Part shown: in pieces, positions 37,665 to 51,175 of the stretch
Position numbering within the stretch: position 1 is the stretch's first letter
How the letters are laid out: every line of letters begins with the position of its first letter
From: Fratercula arctica
Lineage: Eukaryota; Chordata; Aves; Charadriiformes; Alcidae
Reading direction: 5' to 3'
Assembly (NCBI GenBank): GCA_947846985.1
Contig: CANTUZ010000002.1
Coordinates: 156,793,889 to 156,857,888, forward strand
Length of the DNA: 64,000 nucleotides
The notes under the pieces: generated by a model
Seen by the model: only the letters and a program-made list of their open reading frames with translations
Database searches by the model: none
Told to the model about the DNA's origin: nothing
Program-made: the position numbers and the translations under genes

Positions 37665-40600
37665 AAAAAGTGGAGCTGAATGATGGTAACATTTCAATCT
37701 TCAAAGCCGCTGTTAGCGGCGATGAATCCCTTTTGTAAATTTAGTGTCTGGAGCTGCAAATACTTATCAAGAGTGTTATTATCAGCCATTGTAAGGCTGC
37801 AAACAAGAATTCCCACTGTATTTTAATGGCTGCTGGCCATATCCATCAAAAAGGGGACTCTAACAGGCATACAGTTATCATTGTTCAAATTTTAATGAAT
37901 ATATGGCATTCCCATTCATTATTTAAGTGACATTCAGATGCAGTTTCAGTCAAAGCTGCCTCTTCATAAATGTTATTAGCTACAAATGCGCCTTTAATAA
38001 AATATTACACTGTGCAAAAATAAAGCGTTGTAGTGATCATCAAAGGAAAATGAATGGAAGGAACTAAAGTCCACAGTCTGAACTCCTTATTCACTCAAAA
38101 AGCTCTTTGATTTTAATGAGTGATTTCTCAGAGCCCAGCGCAGGAAGGCGGGCTCAGGCCCACTAGGCACAGACAAAGACACAAGAAACACCTTCTCCAA
38201 ACTCCCGTGGCTCACACGCAGACTGCTGCCCGATTACTTGCGTCAGAACAGGTCTATCTGTGGTCAGTTTGACCACAGCTCAATAATACAGTCTGCAAAT
38301 CCAATATACATGCCCCTCTGGACAGCTTTACATTCATTATCCGACTGTTTGGACGGCACGCTCTGGAAAACACTCCGTAAATTAGTGTTCGGGCTGATGA
38401 GTGAGGCTCAGTGCGGTTAAGGCTCTGCTTTTCTCACGGGTACTTGCATTTTTTGATAAACTTGTGTGCTGAGGTATCTCAAGTCAGGCACTCAGAACCA
38501 AAACATCCTAAATCTAATCAGGTTGCAAACGCTGGCCCCAGACTGCTTGCTATCCAAGCCAGGAAGCAGCTATTTATTTTCTCTAAATTAATCCCAGCTC
38601 AGCAAGACACTTGAGCACACATCTAACTTTATAAAGACAGAGTGGGTTTCCCACTCACTTAAATAATGCAGATGCAAATGCTCTGCTGAATCAGGTCTAT
38701 AAAAATCCAATAGCAGTTGGTAATAAATACCGTGACACACAAGAGCAATCTCTGCTCCGCAGCCAGGAGGTTGGAGCGCGCCGCTGGGATCTGTAACGCG
38801 GTGTCCCCACCAGTGCCGTGGGATTGCCTCTGCTTCCCCACATCCCGCTCTATTACCCAGGCCGAGGGCTGCACACACTCCTCCTCCTCTCTCTGTCTGG
38901 GAATAAGATGTGTCTCTCTATAGAAGGCGTCTATCATGCAAGATTTATCTTGGGTTTCCCTGCCCTGCTCTTCTAACTGTGCATTTGAGATGAAGAGACT
39001 GTCAGCGCCTAGGCTGGGTGTCTGAAGCAGGAGGGGTAAAGGCAGAGGTGGTTTATTTGTCCTCAAACCAGGACAATTTGCCAGAGCAGAAGGCTTTTCT
39101 TCTGCAGCAACTTTGTATTAAATTTGCTTTATTTCTACCAGCATAACTGAGCAAACTGATAAGACACTGGAGTTGGGATCCTGCTTCCACTAACAGTATA
39201 TATGGAGCATGCAGAAGACAACGGCAAAACTGGTCCCTGCTGAACCTGGTCGGCTCTGATCACCTCTGCTCCAGAAAAGGGTCAGAGACAATAAGAAGAA
39301 ACTAAAAGGGATGTCTGAGTGCAAACTTGCACATTTAAACCCTTCTGGTTAGCAGCCCTCTTCCCACACTGCACCTAAACTCTGCAGGGACTTTGTCTTA
39401 AAGGCAAAAAACATAATAATAATAATAGCACTGATAATGATAATGACAATAATAATAATAGTAGTAGTAGTAGTAATGTTCCCAGAGGTACCTGGGGTGA
39501 TCTCCCTGCACATTGCACCTTGGCAGGAGTGAGTATTTGCCATCTATCTCACGGCTGTGCGCAGTAGGCACCCAAAAATAAAGCATTCCTCTGCCTGTGC
39601 TTCCTTGGGGTCTCCACGTTGTATGTGTTGTGCCCAAAACACGTGGACAAGATGGGCTTTTGCAGAAAAGTCAGCCACAGGCACCAGTTTTGTTGAGAAG
39701 AAGAGTGAGGGACATCCTCCCTTCCTACCACTGAGTGCTCTGCTCAGGCAGGACAGGCAGGTTAAATCTCCTCTTCCACCTGGGGGGAATTCAACCACCG
39801 TATCTCACCTGCAGGATTAATAATCTGTGCCCTGAAAGACAATAGCCAGTATTACTTGTTGGGTTTTTTCATTTGGGAGGGAGGAAAAGCTTGGGAGGTA
39901 CTTTTGGGTGAAGGTTCAAGGTGAAGGATCTGGAGCACAGGAAAAGTAGCCTCCTTGTAGCCTTGAATAAGGCCTTCAAAAAGGCATGAGTTCATGCACA
40001 TACAGATTCTGTGCAGGATCTGGCCCTGACTGATGTACAATACATAAATAATACTTAGTGGCTGAAGGAAAAAAAAAAAAAAAAAACAAAACAGTCCCCT
40101 AACTTTAGCCAACTTAATAGCTTGAGGAGACGGACCATCAGCATCAAGAAATACAGGGCCATGGAGAGATTCTCCAGGGCAGAGAACAGTTTTGCCAGAG
40201 TAAATCTGGATTAATTCAGCCATTTTTGGTGCATACTTATCCCAGAGAAACACGCCAGTTTCTCTATGCATCGATAATGATTTTTTTTCCTACACTTTGG
40301 GTAAGCCCTTCACAGATACCCACCATTTGATCCTGAAGGTTCAACTTCATAAGAAGTTGCAGTGGGAGGTGGTTATCCTCCAGCCTGGGTGGAATCCGTC
40401 ACATTTTAAAAGGCGACTGTGAGAAGATATCTCACCCAGGCTGCAAGAAACGGCATCTTAATCTTGAAACTCCTTCTGTTCTGCAGGATTTTTTCCATGG
40501 AGCCGGAGGTAAGAAGAACCCTCTCCACTACTGCTCCTTGGACAGAGCTAAAATGCTCTCCATACCCTACATTTATAAGCAAGGTAATTTCTCAGTGCCT

Positions 40601-40885
40601 TTGCTAGGTTTAAAAATGAAAATTAAAGCATTATTAGGGGCTAAGGGTCAGGTGTATACCCAGCCAGCTGGCTGGCAATGACTCCACCTGGAACAAAGAG
40701 ATCTCAAAATAAACTTTTTTAATGAGAAGGATGGCCAAAAGCCAAGCAGAAGTTGCAGAGGATACCTCATTAAAGAAATTGATAAGCCTAAGTCAGGTCA
40801 ATCTGTTTAAGTAACTCAATGGCTTCAGTCAGATAGGAATAGATCTGTTTAATTTGCCTTCAGAAAAGCAGCAGCACAGTGGGAG
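37091..40885. other. No recognised gene
   Basis: This is unique sequence with a poly(A) near 37629-37649 and a trinucleotide repeat listed separately. The A/T-rich block 37680-38060 looks low in repeats and could be a conserved noncoding element. No coding exon is recognised. Confidence 0.55.
39412..39478. repeat. (AAT)n/(AGT)n trinucleotide repeat
   Basis: Tandem AAT units, partly degenerate, are followed by five AGT units. Apparent poly-Ile/poly-Tyr frames here come from this repeat. Confidence 0.95.
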
Positions 40886-41474
40886 CGGAGGAGGAGACCT
40901 CGTAGGGAGTCATAAGCTTTCCATAAAAGTTGGTAATCATGCGGGAAGTCGCATCTGTGGTTTACTCGCTTGGAGGAGAGACATCTCGCACAAAGTGAGC
41001 TGAAACAGTTGTAGGCAGCGAGAGCAGCCGCACACGAGGAGCGGATCTGCGTTCCGCGGCACGTGCTAATACCGTGGGATCTTCCCTGCGCAGCCACAGC
41101 CTATACAGGGAACAGAGGGGCAACCAAAAGAGCTGATTCTGGCAAAAAAAGAAAAAAAAAAAAAAAAAAATCAAATTTAAGGCGTGAGCCAGAACCTGAT
41201 TTCTTTTTACACCTTTGCAGCGCTAGGAGAGCTTCAGCAAACAAGCGAGCTGATTTTCTGCTGGAATGAAAAGATCAGAATACGGTTCTCGTATTGAAAG
41301 TCAAGCCCAGGGGCCCCAAACAGGAAAATAAATTCTTGCAGTTCGACAAGTTTGCGCCGTGAACTGATCAGCACCGCCCGGCCTCCGTCAGGATATCCGC
41401 TCTGCGTACACTCGCCCCTGCTCACTAACTGCAGGATTTCTGCAACGCGGAGACCAGCCCAGCCACCAGCGCGC
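40886..41474. promoter_or_regulatory. CpG-rich island-like segment, candidate promoter
   Basis: I count about 34 CpG dinucleotides in roughly 590 bp, dense at 40886-41098 and again at 41220-41474, with an A-rich stretch (41143-41170) between. Surrounding sequence is CpG-poor, as usual for vertebrate DNA. Such density suggests an unmethylated promoter. It could be a first exon or promoter of ST3GAL1 (minus strand), or of a noncoding transcript. I see no TATA box or clear first-exon donor that would settle direction. Confidence 0.5.
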
Positions 41475-42465
41475 TGTGCACCCAGGCTGGAAAACGCCAG
41501 CAGCCAAACAGCTTCTTGCTAATGATTGCTGCTTACAGGGCACCCTATCAGCAGTAATTAGCAAACCGCTGCTAAGCTCAGAGACCTCATTTGCAGGTAT
41601 CCGGGTGACCCCACTGATACGGCTTTGGGGCTTATTTCATCATTGAGCAGAAAAACAATGTCTTTAAGTAATTGCATGGCTTGGTAATAGGTAAATAAGA
41701 GCTTTGCTTCAAAAAAACTAAAACAAACCTAATGTTGGTTTTATTGGGCAGATCTCAGCAGCAACCCTTTTGTCATGCTTGGACTTAATCTACCTTTTAG
41801 AGATGATGTATAATAAATTATCATAATGATTAAGAGCCAAGCACGGCGTAAATGGAGTCCCTATCACCCAGGCTTCAAGAAAGCATTAAGCTTTATAATG
41901 TATGTGTGTACACAGTAATGAATAAGTATGTCTCTCGCAGGCTTTTGTTCCTTGCAGGCCTGCTCTGAGGGGTTTGGTGCATGTCAGCAGCCCCAACCAT
42001 TAAATACCCTTCTGTCAGGCCTCAGAAATCATGAGGTTTTGAATTATCTGAATAGACTTTCTAGTCTCAGCGCTGGGAATCACACCTCAAAGCTTCTCCT
42101 GCTAATAGCGAAGTTAGAAAATGACTTAAAAGGTGAAGGAAGAGACTCCCACATTCCTACCCAACCTGAAAAGGGGGCGGTTTGGTGAAACACCATTAAA
42201 ATAACCATGACAACATCATCAATCTTATCAACACAGCATCAATTTGCAAGACTAAAACCTGCAGCTCCACAGTCGAAATGAAACCCATTTGCTGGGAACC
42301 GAGTAAAATATTTTTTACCCCGGGAAAAGGTTACTACATCCTGATTGAGGGCTCTCCTGAATTTCCAAAAGGGGCCATGTCAGGCAGGTACTTCACCAGG
42401 GATTTGGGGACCCCAGGCACCTCAGACACTTCTTGCTGCACTAACATCCCCTGCCCTACTCATGG
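41475..42465. other. No recognised gene
   Basis: This is A/T-rich unique sequence with no recognisable exon, RNA gene or repeat. Confidence 0.6.
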
Positions 42466-42663
42466 CATAGAATCACAGAATGGTTTGGGTTGGAAGGGAC
42501 CTTAAAGATCATCTAGTTCCAACCCCTGGCCATAAGCATGGACACCTCCCACTTGATCAGGTTGCTCAAAGCCTCATCCAACCTGGCCTTAAACACCCAG
42601 CGAGGCATAACAAGGACCCTCCAATACCCCACCACACAAAAAATGTTGTCCTCTTCGGGATGA
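42466..42663 (-). mobile_element. CR1 LINE 3' fragment
   Basis: The inverted CR1 terminus is well preserved (atagaatcacagaatggttt, ggaagggaccttaaagatca, cttgatcaggttgctcaaag). It degenerates past about 42663. About 0.2 kb remains. Confidence 0.95.
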
Positions 42664-45600
42664 AAGGAGGCAAACCCAGGAGCTACACAGCTTTGCAGGG
42701 ATGAGAATGTTTTAGCCAGGATTTTGGCTAGATGGTTACTACAGACCATTAAGCTGTTCTCCTCTGGCTGGGTTTATTGTTGATTCAACAACAGAAAGCG
42801 CAGAGGGCTGAGTACCTGCCAAGCCTGTGCAGAGCAGTTGCGCCAAATGGGGCGGGGGGGGGGGGGTAGAAAAAAGCCAGCGTAAAATCAGAAGGAAGCC
42901 ACAAACCCTTTTTTTGTCTTACACGTGCAAAACTGAAGCTAACTCCCTTTTTCTCTCAATGGAAAACCTGCAAATGCGGAGTCTTGGGAGAAAATCAGCA
43001 GGAATCACTTGCGTCTCAAGAGCGGCAAGAGATGGGTGATCTGGGTCTGCAGAGAGCTTGAGGCAGTCAAATGACTTTTTCAGGGCTTTGTGCCAGAACG
43101 AAGCCGAACAAAACAGAGATAATCCGCTGAAAGAATGCCCCACGCAGCAGGGGAACAGCCAGATGCTTCCTGTGCATGGGATTTCAGGGTAGCGTTAAGA
43201 TACGTACCAGGACACAGGTTCAGCACGGTCACCAACAAGCGCGCCAGAGGGGGGGAAAAAAGTAAAAAAATACTGGACTACAGCAATGCAAAGGAATACA
43301 GCAATGCAAAGGCTGATCTAAAAGGCAAAATGCTTCGCGCTGGGAAGTTGTCTGAGACCTGAGGTCTGGCACTGAGAAACAGCAGTGGCGAGAGCACCGG
43401 AGAGCCATCCCCGTGCAAAGCCATATGCGGGCGGATAGTAATTTAGTAATACTCATGAAAGGTTCAGCACAAATAAGGAAAGCATCACTGTGAAGCAGAC
43501 AACATTCCCAGCAACCTGAAATGCCACTGAATTTGACTTAAAAGCTACCATTTTTTTTTTTGTTTAAAAAACCCCTATATTTTGAAAGTCTAAAGATCAT
43601 CCATCAGTGTCATTTTAGATCTCAAAAGAGCTGCCCGCAACCTAATTGTTGTTTTTTTTTTTAAACATACTTCCTTAAATGTCCAAAATTAGGTACTGAA
43701 GCAAATAGTGCCTCTAGCAGACTTCTGGGCATTTTGTGGTCAGACTTTCCAGTTACATCATGTGCTCTTTAGCAACATCTTTCCTTGCCTCCAAGTACTT
43801 CAGGGTCTCAGAGGACTTTAGATCACATCATATCTCAGGCTATAGCTGTCCAGCTAGTCACAAATACTCAAAATATTATGAGCTGAACACACAGAGAGAC
43901 ACAGAGCAGAGTGCCGGGTGGCAGAGGTGTGATGCAGAATTACAATCTAAAATCTTCCGAACGCGAGTCATGTTTTCACACCCCACAGCTGCATTTGCAA
44001 GGCGGTGATCCTTTTACTTCTCTACAGAATGACCAATATTTTTAGCTTTATTCTTTTACATATTTATTTAGTAGCAGAGAGCATAAATGATGTTTCTCTA
44101 CTGAAGAAATTTCACTTCTGCATCTTCCACCCCTTCCTGAGAAAAGCCAATAAAAGCACTTTTTTTTTTTTTTTTTTTTGCAATGAACATGTGAAGAGCA
44201 ATGGGGCTACCGAATTAAAGGCAAACCTGCTATAGTATCAACAGTGACTTGCATACACAGTAGGGCTAGCCTACTGAAAAAAGAGCTCAAACTCTGCTAC
44301 AAAACATCGGACAAAAGCATCTGAACGGTGTGAACAAAGGGAAATTGCCACAGAAATTACAACCGATCAGACATTTGTGCAGGAGAAATTCTATCCCCAG
44401 GTTACAGCATCAGAAGGCCACCAGAAAGTTGTAAAAGGCTCTTTAAGATAGGAAAAGCTGTCTCCCTCTTTTAATCTTTTGGAGACGGAAATACAGCCCC
44501 AAAGCACGAGAGACAATATCTGGCATATCAGGAACCCTGCTTTTCTGGCTCACTCAGAACTGTGGCGCAGCGGCAAGTTTCAGGGTCAACTAGACTTTGA
44601 GAAAGCAGCGACGCTTCGGTGGAACTTAAATGTTGCTATTCTTTCATTTCAGAGAAAAAATGCTAATGTTTTCCCTGGGGCAGAGGGCTCTCGGCATCCT
44701 TTCAAGCAGGGGACAGGGCCAAGAATTAAATACTTGAGGAAGTTATTTTCTCGTGTGGAAAACAAACACTTTGCAAGAGGCTTCACTCGTTGCACGTGCG
44801 GGCGCCTGGGATCAGGGCAGGCTGGACCTCTCATCTATGAGAGGGTACAAGGAGGGTCACGCAGTGGGAAGGCACTGCCTGGGTTAGCTTTCAGCTAAGC
44901 CGTGCATCTTAACACGATTGATTATTTGGGTTTTGACTCTTTGTTTCTATGTAGTAAGCTTTTATGAAAAAGAGTCTGGGTCCTGGGGTCTGCAGAGCAG
45001 CTCTGAGTCAATCAGGCCGGTAATGGTTTTTTCCTCTCTACAGAAAGAGAAGCAGATGCTGTGAATTGGGACCATAAAGAAGCTTCTCCATCTCTTACAT
45101 GCTCATCTACAACACTTATATGCTCAATGTTTCAATAGAAAATACCTAAATTTTTAATATATATTTTTTTTTTTAATGGCATAAAAGAAGCAGGCAGGCA
45201 CAGTTCTCACCAGCTTTCAGTAAGGTGCAGACAGCTCAATGCTGTTTGGGCTCTGAAAGCCTCCCATCTTCTTACCTGACGGACACGGTCTCAGGGCTTC
45301 AGTTCTCCACAGAAGAAGAAAACCGCAAACCCCACGTCAGCTCCCTCAGTTTAGATGCCTCATCCTCTACCCTACAGCACTTGCATCCCTAGGAAAGAGG
45401 TTAATGGGACCTCGCTTCTACATATGTCGGGGCAGGACCCATCTGATCTAAAGTTACACCTCAACACCTGAGCAAGTCATCAAGGCTTCTTTAACTGTCA
45501 ACAGGGATGAAGTCCCACCTCCAGAGCCTGTTTTTAGGTTGTTCCCTCTGAAATGAGATGAATCACATGCTAAAGTACCTATTTTTCTTTGCAATCTACA

Positions 45601-46975
45601 ACAGGAGAACAGACAACCAGCTCTTGACAGCGGCACGTGCGTTGCAGATGCTTGCACTTGGTCAGATGCATCCCACACTCGTCTCCTGCACTATAAGCAA
45701 AGTCCCAGCACAGGAAAACTGCTTCCCCCCTCCCCATGCCTATCCTCCATGCACTCCCTTTCATTTCATAAGGCCAGCAGTTTTCTCCCAATTAAAAGAA
45801 ACCGGAGTATTCTTAAAAGAAAATGAAGCTCAGTTCCCTTGGTGATGCCTGAGAAAGTACTTCCTTCTGCAAGGTCGTTTCTAAATTACGAGGTCGCAGC
45901 AGCATTATTATTCCCAGTATCGATTCTGCCAATAGCTCTGTCAGCCGGCAGCACTGAGACGGGGCAGATGGAGCAGAAGTCTTGCCCGTGAGAGCCACAC
46001 ATGTGCTTCACCTGGAGAGAGACATGGAAACCAAGCCCTACCCTCAGTGCTAAAGGGCAGGGCTTGTCGCCAAACACAGGCATGGTTTTCCTTCATATCT
46101 TAGTCATCCCACGTGTTTTTGCTCCCTGCCGTACTTCCCAAGGAAATGAGTCCCAGAAGTCAGGCTTTTTTTCTAGCTGTTTGTTTTCTTGTCTCCTCGA
46201 AGCACGGACACCACTTGATGGTTTCCCCTCTCCCCTTTTTGTCCTCACCGCCAGCCCAAGACATCCAAGAGGACAGCACTCCCAGTGCTTCCTCACCTGA
46301 AAAGCCACAGAAATGAAGAATAAAGACATGCCTGGGAACAAAACGTACTGGAGCTGACACAGATGGGAAGCCCTGTGAACCCAAAACCGCCTTCTCTGGC
46401 ACGGGTACAATCACCGCATCTCCATCCCCCTTCCCAGTGCTGTGATCAAAAGGAGACAAATTTAACACTGTTCCAGGTTTCATCCTGCCAAAGAAAAGAT
46501 GAGTGTTGTGATAGTGGCTCCCTCCTCTCCCTGTCACCGCATGTCATGTGAAGTATGAGAGTAACATTTCTGAGTAGGTACCAGAGTAATTGCTGTCCAC
46601 ACGGCACCTCAGATTATGGAGTTGCCTGGACAGCAGTAATTCCTCCACCCACCAAGATTTTCTGCTTGAAAGGTTGACAGCTTTGCAGCTACTTTGGGCC
46701 TGGCAGCCCTCCAAACTATGATCCCATGGGACACTACTGTGCACCTGGACTGATTCATTCCCATACCCATGCGCCCTTCACTGCTCAAGGATCATCGTGG
46801 CTGGATTTCACCTCTGTTTTCGTGTCCAGGCAGGCAGCAGCATCCCATTTTGATACCCTCTCCAAGGATGTTCCACCTCTTTGCCAAGCAGGGCCACCAA
46901 ACCCTGCTGAGGGACATCTACTCTCACCACGCTACCAACCACACGCTGTCATTTGCAACCATGTCTACTACCTAT
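42664..46975. other. No recognised gene
   Basis: This is unique sequence with a G13 run at 42854-42866, a T-run at 44160-44179 and a 16-bp direct repeat (tacagcaatgcaaagg) at 43279-43294 and 43297-43312. The plus-strand frame at 44479-44898 is unrecognised and probably chance. Confidence 0.55.
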
Positions 46976-47101
46976 TTGTGTTGGAAGGGATCCTAAAGAT
47001 CACCATCCAGCCTGGCCTTGAACACTTCCAGGGAGGGGACATCAACACCTTCTCTGTGCAGCCTGTTGCAGTGTCTCACCAACCTCACGGCGAATGAGCC
47101 A
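46976..47101 (-). mobile_element. Degenerate CR1 3' fragment
   Basis: Inverted CR1-like blocks ttggaagggatcctaaagat, cctggccttgaacacttcca and ctctgtgcagcctgttgcag are present. Internal loss has occurred and the terminal ATTCTATG-type units are missing, so boundaries are approximate. Confidence 0.85.
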
Positions 47102-49956
47102 CATTCATTCTTCTCATCTAGTGTATTAAGGGTTACAAGGTTGTAGCTCACAAAACAATTCCGTTAAAACTCTCGTACGCTGAGAGCTCAGGTATCATAA
47201 ACTACCTGTCCAGAAAAAGGAAGCACATTTTTACTTTATAAATAGGCGTATTTAGGACCAAGTAAGCATTAAATTCTCCTTTCCCCATCCACAACAGTTG
47301 AGTCTCTAAGAATATTATTCTGGCACATTTTAACATCTCATCAGTCATGTTTGCATGACATGGGATATGGAGAACCCTTAGAGAGAGAAAAGGAACCCAT
47401 AGCGTTATTAATGCTACTGGAGTTTCCTTATACTGCAAATTCAAAGGTTCCCCGTATGTCTCCTTTACTTTAAACTTTTGACGTCTGTGACTGCCCCACG
47501 GAATAAGCCATCTGCATTTCAACTCTTCAACGGCAGATGCCTAAGGATTGTCAATAACTTCAGTAAACTGTGCAGACCCATCCAGCTCTGTTACAAAAAT
47601 TCCTAGTATGATAGCACATTTAAAAAAAAAGGGATAGAAAAGAAATATTAATCAAAACCAGACAAGCTCTTAAAGAGGTGCAAAGTAGCAGTTATAGTCT
47701 ACTGCTGGCAAAACCCCACAAAAGCAGAATTCCCAGCTCCTCTAGAGCAGAGATAGAAATTAAACCCTGTCTTCAATCCAGTGTCCTATCCAAAGTCTAT
47801 CCCTTTTTGTTCACTTTAAAAATGAGCAGAGTCTCTATTTACCTAATCTCTACAAACAGGACCCCTTCAAAGGCTCAAATCAGAGATCGAATCACAGGCT
47901 TTTGTTAGGACAAAGATAAAAAGTAAATGTTATCTTGTTTCCCTGAAATTGTAGGTCACCAGTGCCCAGCCTATGATTATACAGTAGTTAAGAATAAGCT
48001 CAGATCAATATTGTCACTGAAACCCACCTTTTCAAAGCAATGGCAGTAGCAGCAGCGCAGATAGAGGGGCCAAGTGTTACCAGATGTTGTTGGAAGGTGC
48101 AGTTGAGAGGCTGGTGATGCAGGCTCGTGTCACCAGAATGTGTTACAGACATAAACAACAGACTTCAGTCAGCCAGACGTGGCTTCCCCTGATCGAGGAT
48201 GGGTAGTTGTGTATATATGTATATACATACATCTCCTCACCTGCTCCAAGAGGTACCTTGTGTAGGGCAAATCCGTGCTCAGTTTGCCCAAATGCTCCAC
48301 ATAAACCTGCCTCTCTCTTTCTTTCCTGTACATTAGGAGGCAAGGGAGGTGCTCCCATTTTTCTTGTAGTAGTTTGGGACCTCACAGTGTAGACCTTGCT
48401 AGTTTTTATTATTCCCATATGTGGCATAGTTCCCTTTCCCGTTGTTATCCACTGACACATTGTCACTGCAGGGGAAAAAGGAAGGAGAAGAAGGTAATGA
48501 CATGAAACACAAGGTTTTAACCTGAAGTTTATTCCTCTTTGGCTGTCTGAGGCTGCTTGAAGCATGAATCCAGTTCTGCTGTTTAAAAAAGGAATTCCCC
48601 AGGTGACTCACCTCTTGCTGAGAGAGGGAGACCGCTGGCTTGTTCATCACGTGCCAGCGTTCAGAGCACGCCGCCTGTCCGTGCTCACAGCAAGACCCCA
48701 ATTTCTGCAATGTATTTTGGGTCTGCCGCAGATTGCGTGGCTTGGGGGAAATATCAATAAACACTGGAAAACTTGACAATTTCAAACCAATGCTTCCCTT
48801 CCCGACAGACTCTTCCTGTGTAGCCTTGTTCAAGTTCAAATGTTGAAGCTGAGATTTTAAACTTGTGCTTGTATTTTAAGTCTTGTTCACACAATCATTA
48901 GCAGCATTAAATTGGGGGAGAGTCTGCTGTGAAATTTAGTCATCTGGTACCATGAAAAAGTGCTGGCAGGGTGGTTTGATGTTCTGAGAGGGGCTGGTAC
49001 TTCAAACCAGGAGATACTAGAGCTTTTCAAGTCCTGCTCATTATTTGCTTCACAATGACACAGGAAACAGTAAGGTTATTAATCTGTAAATAATCTTTCC
49101 TTCAGGGATCTGGGAACAATCTACAGGACATAGCAGATGCATTTATTTTTTTTTTTTTTTCTCCATGAAATGCTTCGTTAAAGTACTGCTCACTTAATAA
49201 CAAGCTTGGGGAGAAAAAAAAAAAAAAAAAGAAGGAAAATAAGTGATGCATTTTTATGCAAAGCCAAAACTCCTGCACCTCTTTACTCTGGTTGTGCTAC
49301 AAACAGCTTGCTTGAGTTGCAGGAGATTTGGCTTTGCATAAGAATGTTTCACAGGACGAGAGGGAAAAACGATTCTTGAGCACAAGGGAAAAATTAAGAG
49401 GGAAAATGCAAGATAAGACGACAGATGAACAGTTAAAGTCTCCAACACCTTGATCTCGGCACATCAAATAGAATACATCTACTTATATGCAGACTGTGCC
49501 CTTCTTCTAAAACTACACTCCCTCCTCAGTGAACAGATATCCAACTTCAGATCAAAGCCTTCTCAAGGAGTTTTTTTTTTTTCTTGAACCTACTTTCAGT
49601 CACTCCCTCCAGTCACCCTCACTCCTTCCTACACCCCTCGATACATCGGATATAGGGCAGCTCTTCGGATTCGAGTTTTAACACTGTACATCACCATGAC
49701 CGATCGGACTTCAGCAAAAAAACTGTGTAATGATAATTTCAGAAAGAAGGAGGATTAATTTTGGTGTGATACTGCAAATCAATCTTCATTTTAGAGTAAT
49801 TAATTCCAGCAGCTACAAGACTCTCAACACAGACACTACTGCTGCAGGTACCCAGTGAGAATACTGCCCAGGTACCTCCACTAATGCAAGTTATGGGCTT
49901 TGTCACTAAAACAGATTTATGATGGGACTCTCCTGCCCAGTAACCCCAACGGTATT
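47102..49956. other. No recognised gene
   Basis: This is unique sequence with poly(T)/poly(A) runs near 49147-49160 and 49214-49230. A splice-bounded candidate exon at 48241-48465 (minus strand) is described as a finding. Nothing here has recognisable homology. Confidence 0.55.
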
Positions 49957-50139
49957 ACTGCAACAGGTTGCCCAGAGGTGGTAGATACCCCATCCCTGAA
50001 AACATTCAAGGTCAGGTCGGATGGGGCTTTGAGCACCCTGATCTAATCGAAGATGTCCCTGCTCATTGCAGGGTGGTTGGACTAGATGACCTTTAAAGGT
50101 CTCTTCCAACCCAAACTCTTCTGTGATTCTACGATTGTT
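49957..50139 (+). mobile_element. CR1 LINE 3' fragment, sense on plus strand
   Basis: The sense-strand CR1 3' region reads caggttgcccagaggtggta, ctgctcattgcagggtggtt and ggactagatgacctttaaag, ending in ctgtgattctacgatt. It lies in the opposite orientation to most copies in the window. The subfamily matches the 28735-29012 copy. Confidence 0.95.
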
Positions 50140-50955
50140 CTACCGTGCCAGCCTATCCCCAAGATCAGAGGCAGGGGATTATGTGTGCGGGTTAGAGGAG
50201 TAGCAAATACCAGAAAGACCTATGAGAGCCTCACTGCTTGTCCAGGCAAAATGGGATGAAATCCTGGCCACAGCGAATTTGGTAAAAGCTGCAGACAGAG
50301 GAAGAAAAATCAATAGTCCGATTTGCAGTGTCTGGTTATATTAAGGATATTAGAAGATGCAATGATGATTCTGGCTTAATACTTAAGAGCATAAAACTAA
50401 AACTTTGGGCCAAATTATGTTCCCATTTTAGTTCATTTAGATCTGTGAAAATGAATCGAATTACTCAAGATCTTCATCTATGCAATAAAGCTGGTCATTT
50501 TGGCATCGCAGTCTGTGGGTACTCATTACAGAAGCTAAACCGCAGGCTTGCTCCAGATGGCTTGTCTCTACAACACAGCATACATCCAAGACACTTCACA
50601 AACTAATCACCTACTGATCATATCCCTTCAATTAAAAATTACTCAATATTTCCAAGTGCTGGCATCCATTTTAGAAATACCAGAAAATTGTGAAGTGCTT
50701 GGCCAATAATATGCAGATTTTCCTACATTACAGAATCGTCAGCTAAACAACATTAACCAGTTTGGTGAGGCAGCATAGTTCATATTCGGCACATGGTGTA
50801 TTTGGAATTTTCTCCACCTCTACATCTGCTGTGGAAACAGCCTTAGTGGGACTAGCTGAGAAAACAGACGAATACGGAAAAAATGTCTCATACCCTACAG
50901 TGGGGATACAGATGGAAACAATGTTTAGAGCAATTTGATTCAATCAAGTGGCAAA
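50140..50955. other. Unique spacer between CR1 copies
   Basis: About 0.8 kb without recognisable gene or repeat. Confidence 0.6.
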
Positions 50956-51175
50956 ATCATGGAATCACAGAATTTTTCAGAGTTGGAAGGGACCTCTAGA
51001 GATCGTCTAGTCCAACTCCCCTGCTAAGGCAGGATTGCCTAGAGCACATCACTCAGGACTGCATCCAGGCGCGTCTTGAAAGTCTCCAGAGAAGGGGACT
51101 CCACAGCCTCCCTGGGCAGCCTGTGCCAGTGCTCTGTCACCCTCACTGCAAAGAAGTTTTTTCTCATATTTGACC
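50956..51175 (-). mobile_element. CR1 LINE 3' fragment (third subfamily)
   Basis: The inverted terminus (atcatggaatcacagaattt, ggaagggacctctagagatc, ctgctaaggcaggattgcct) belongs to a CR1 variant with the gcaggattgcctagagcaca block, distinct from the other copies here. It ends near 51175. Confidence 0.93.

Noticed and set aside
40488..40509. 22-bp plus-strand microexon between TTCTGCAG and GTAAGA
   Set aside because: Two short consensus matches this close arise readily by chance, and no flanking exons support it.
44479..44898. 139-codon plus-strand open frame
   Set aside because: No recognisable domain and no splice or promoter support.
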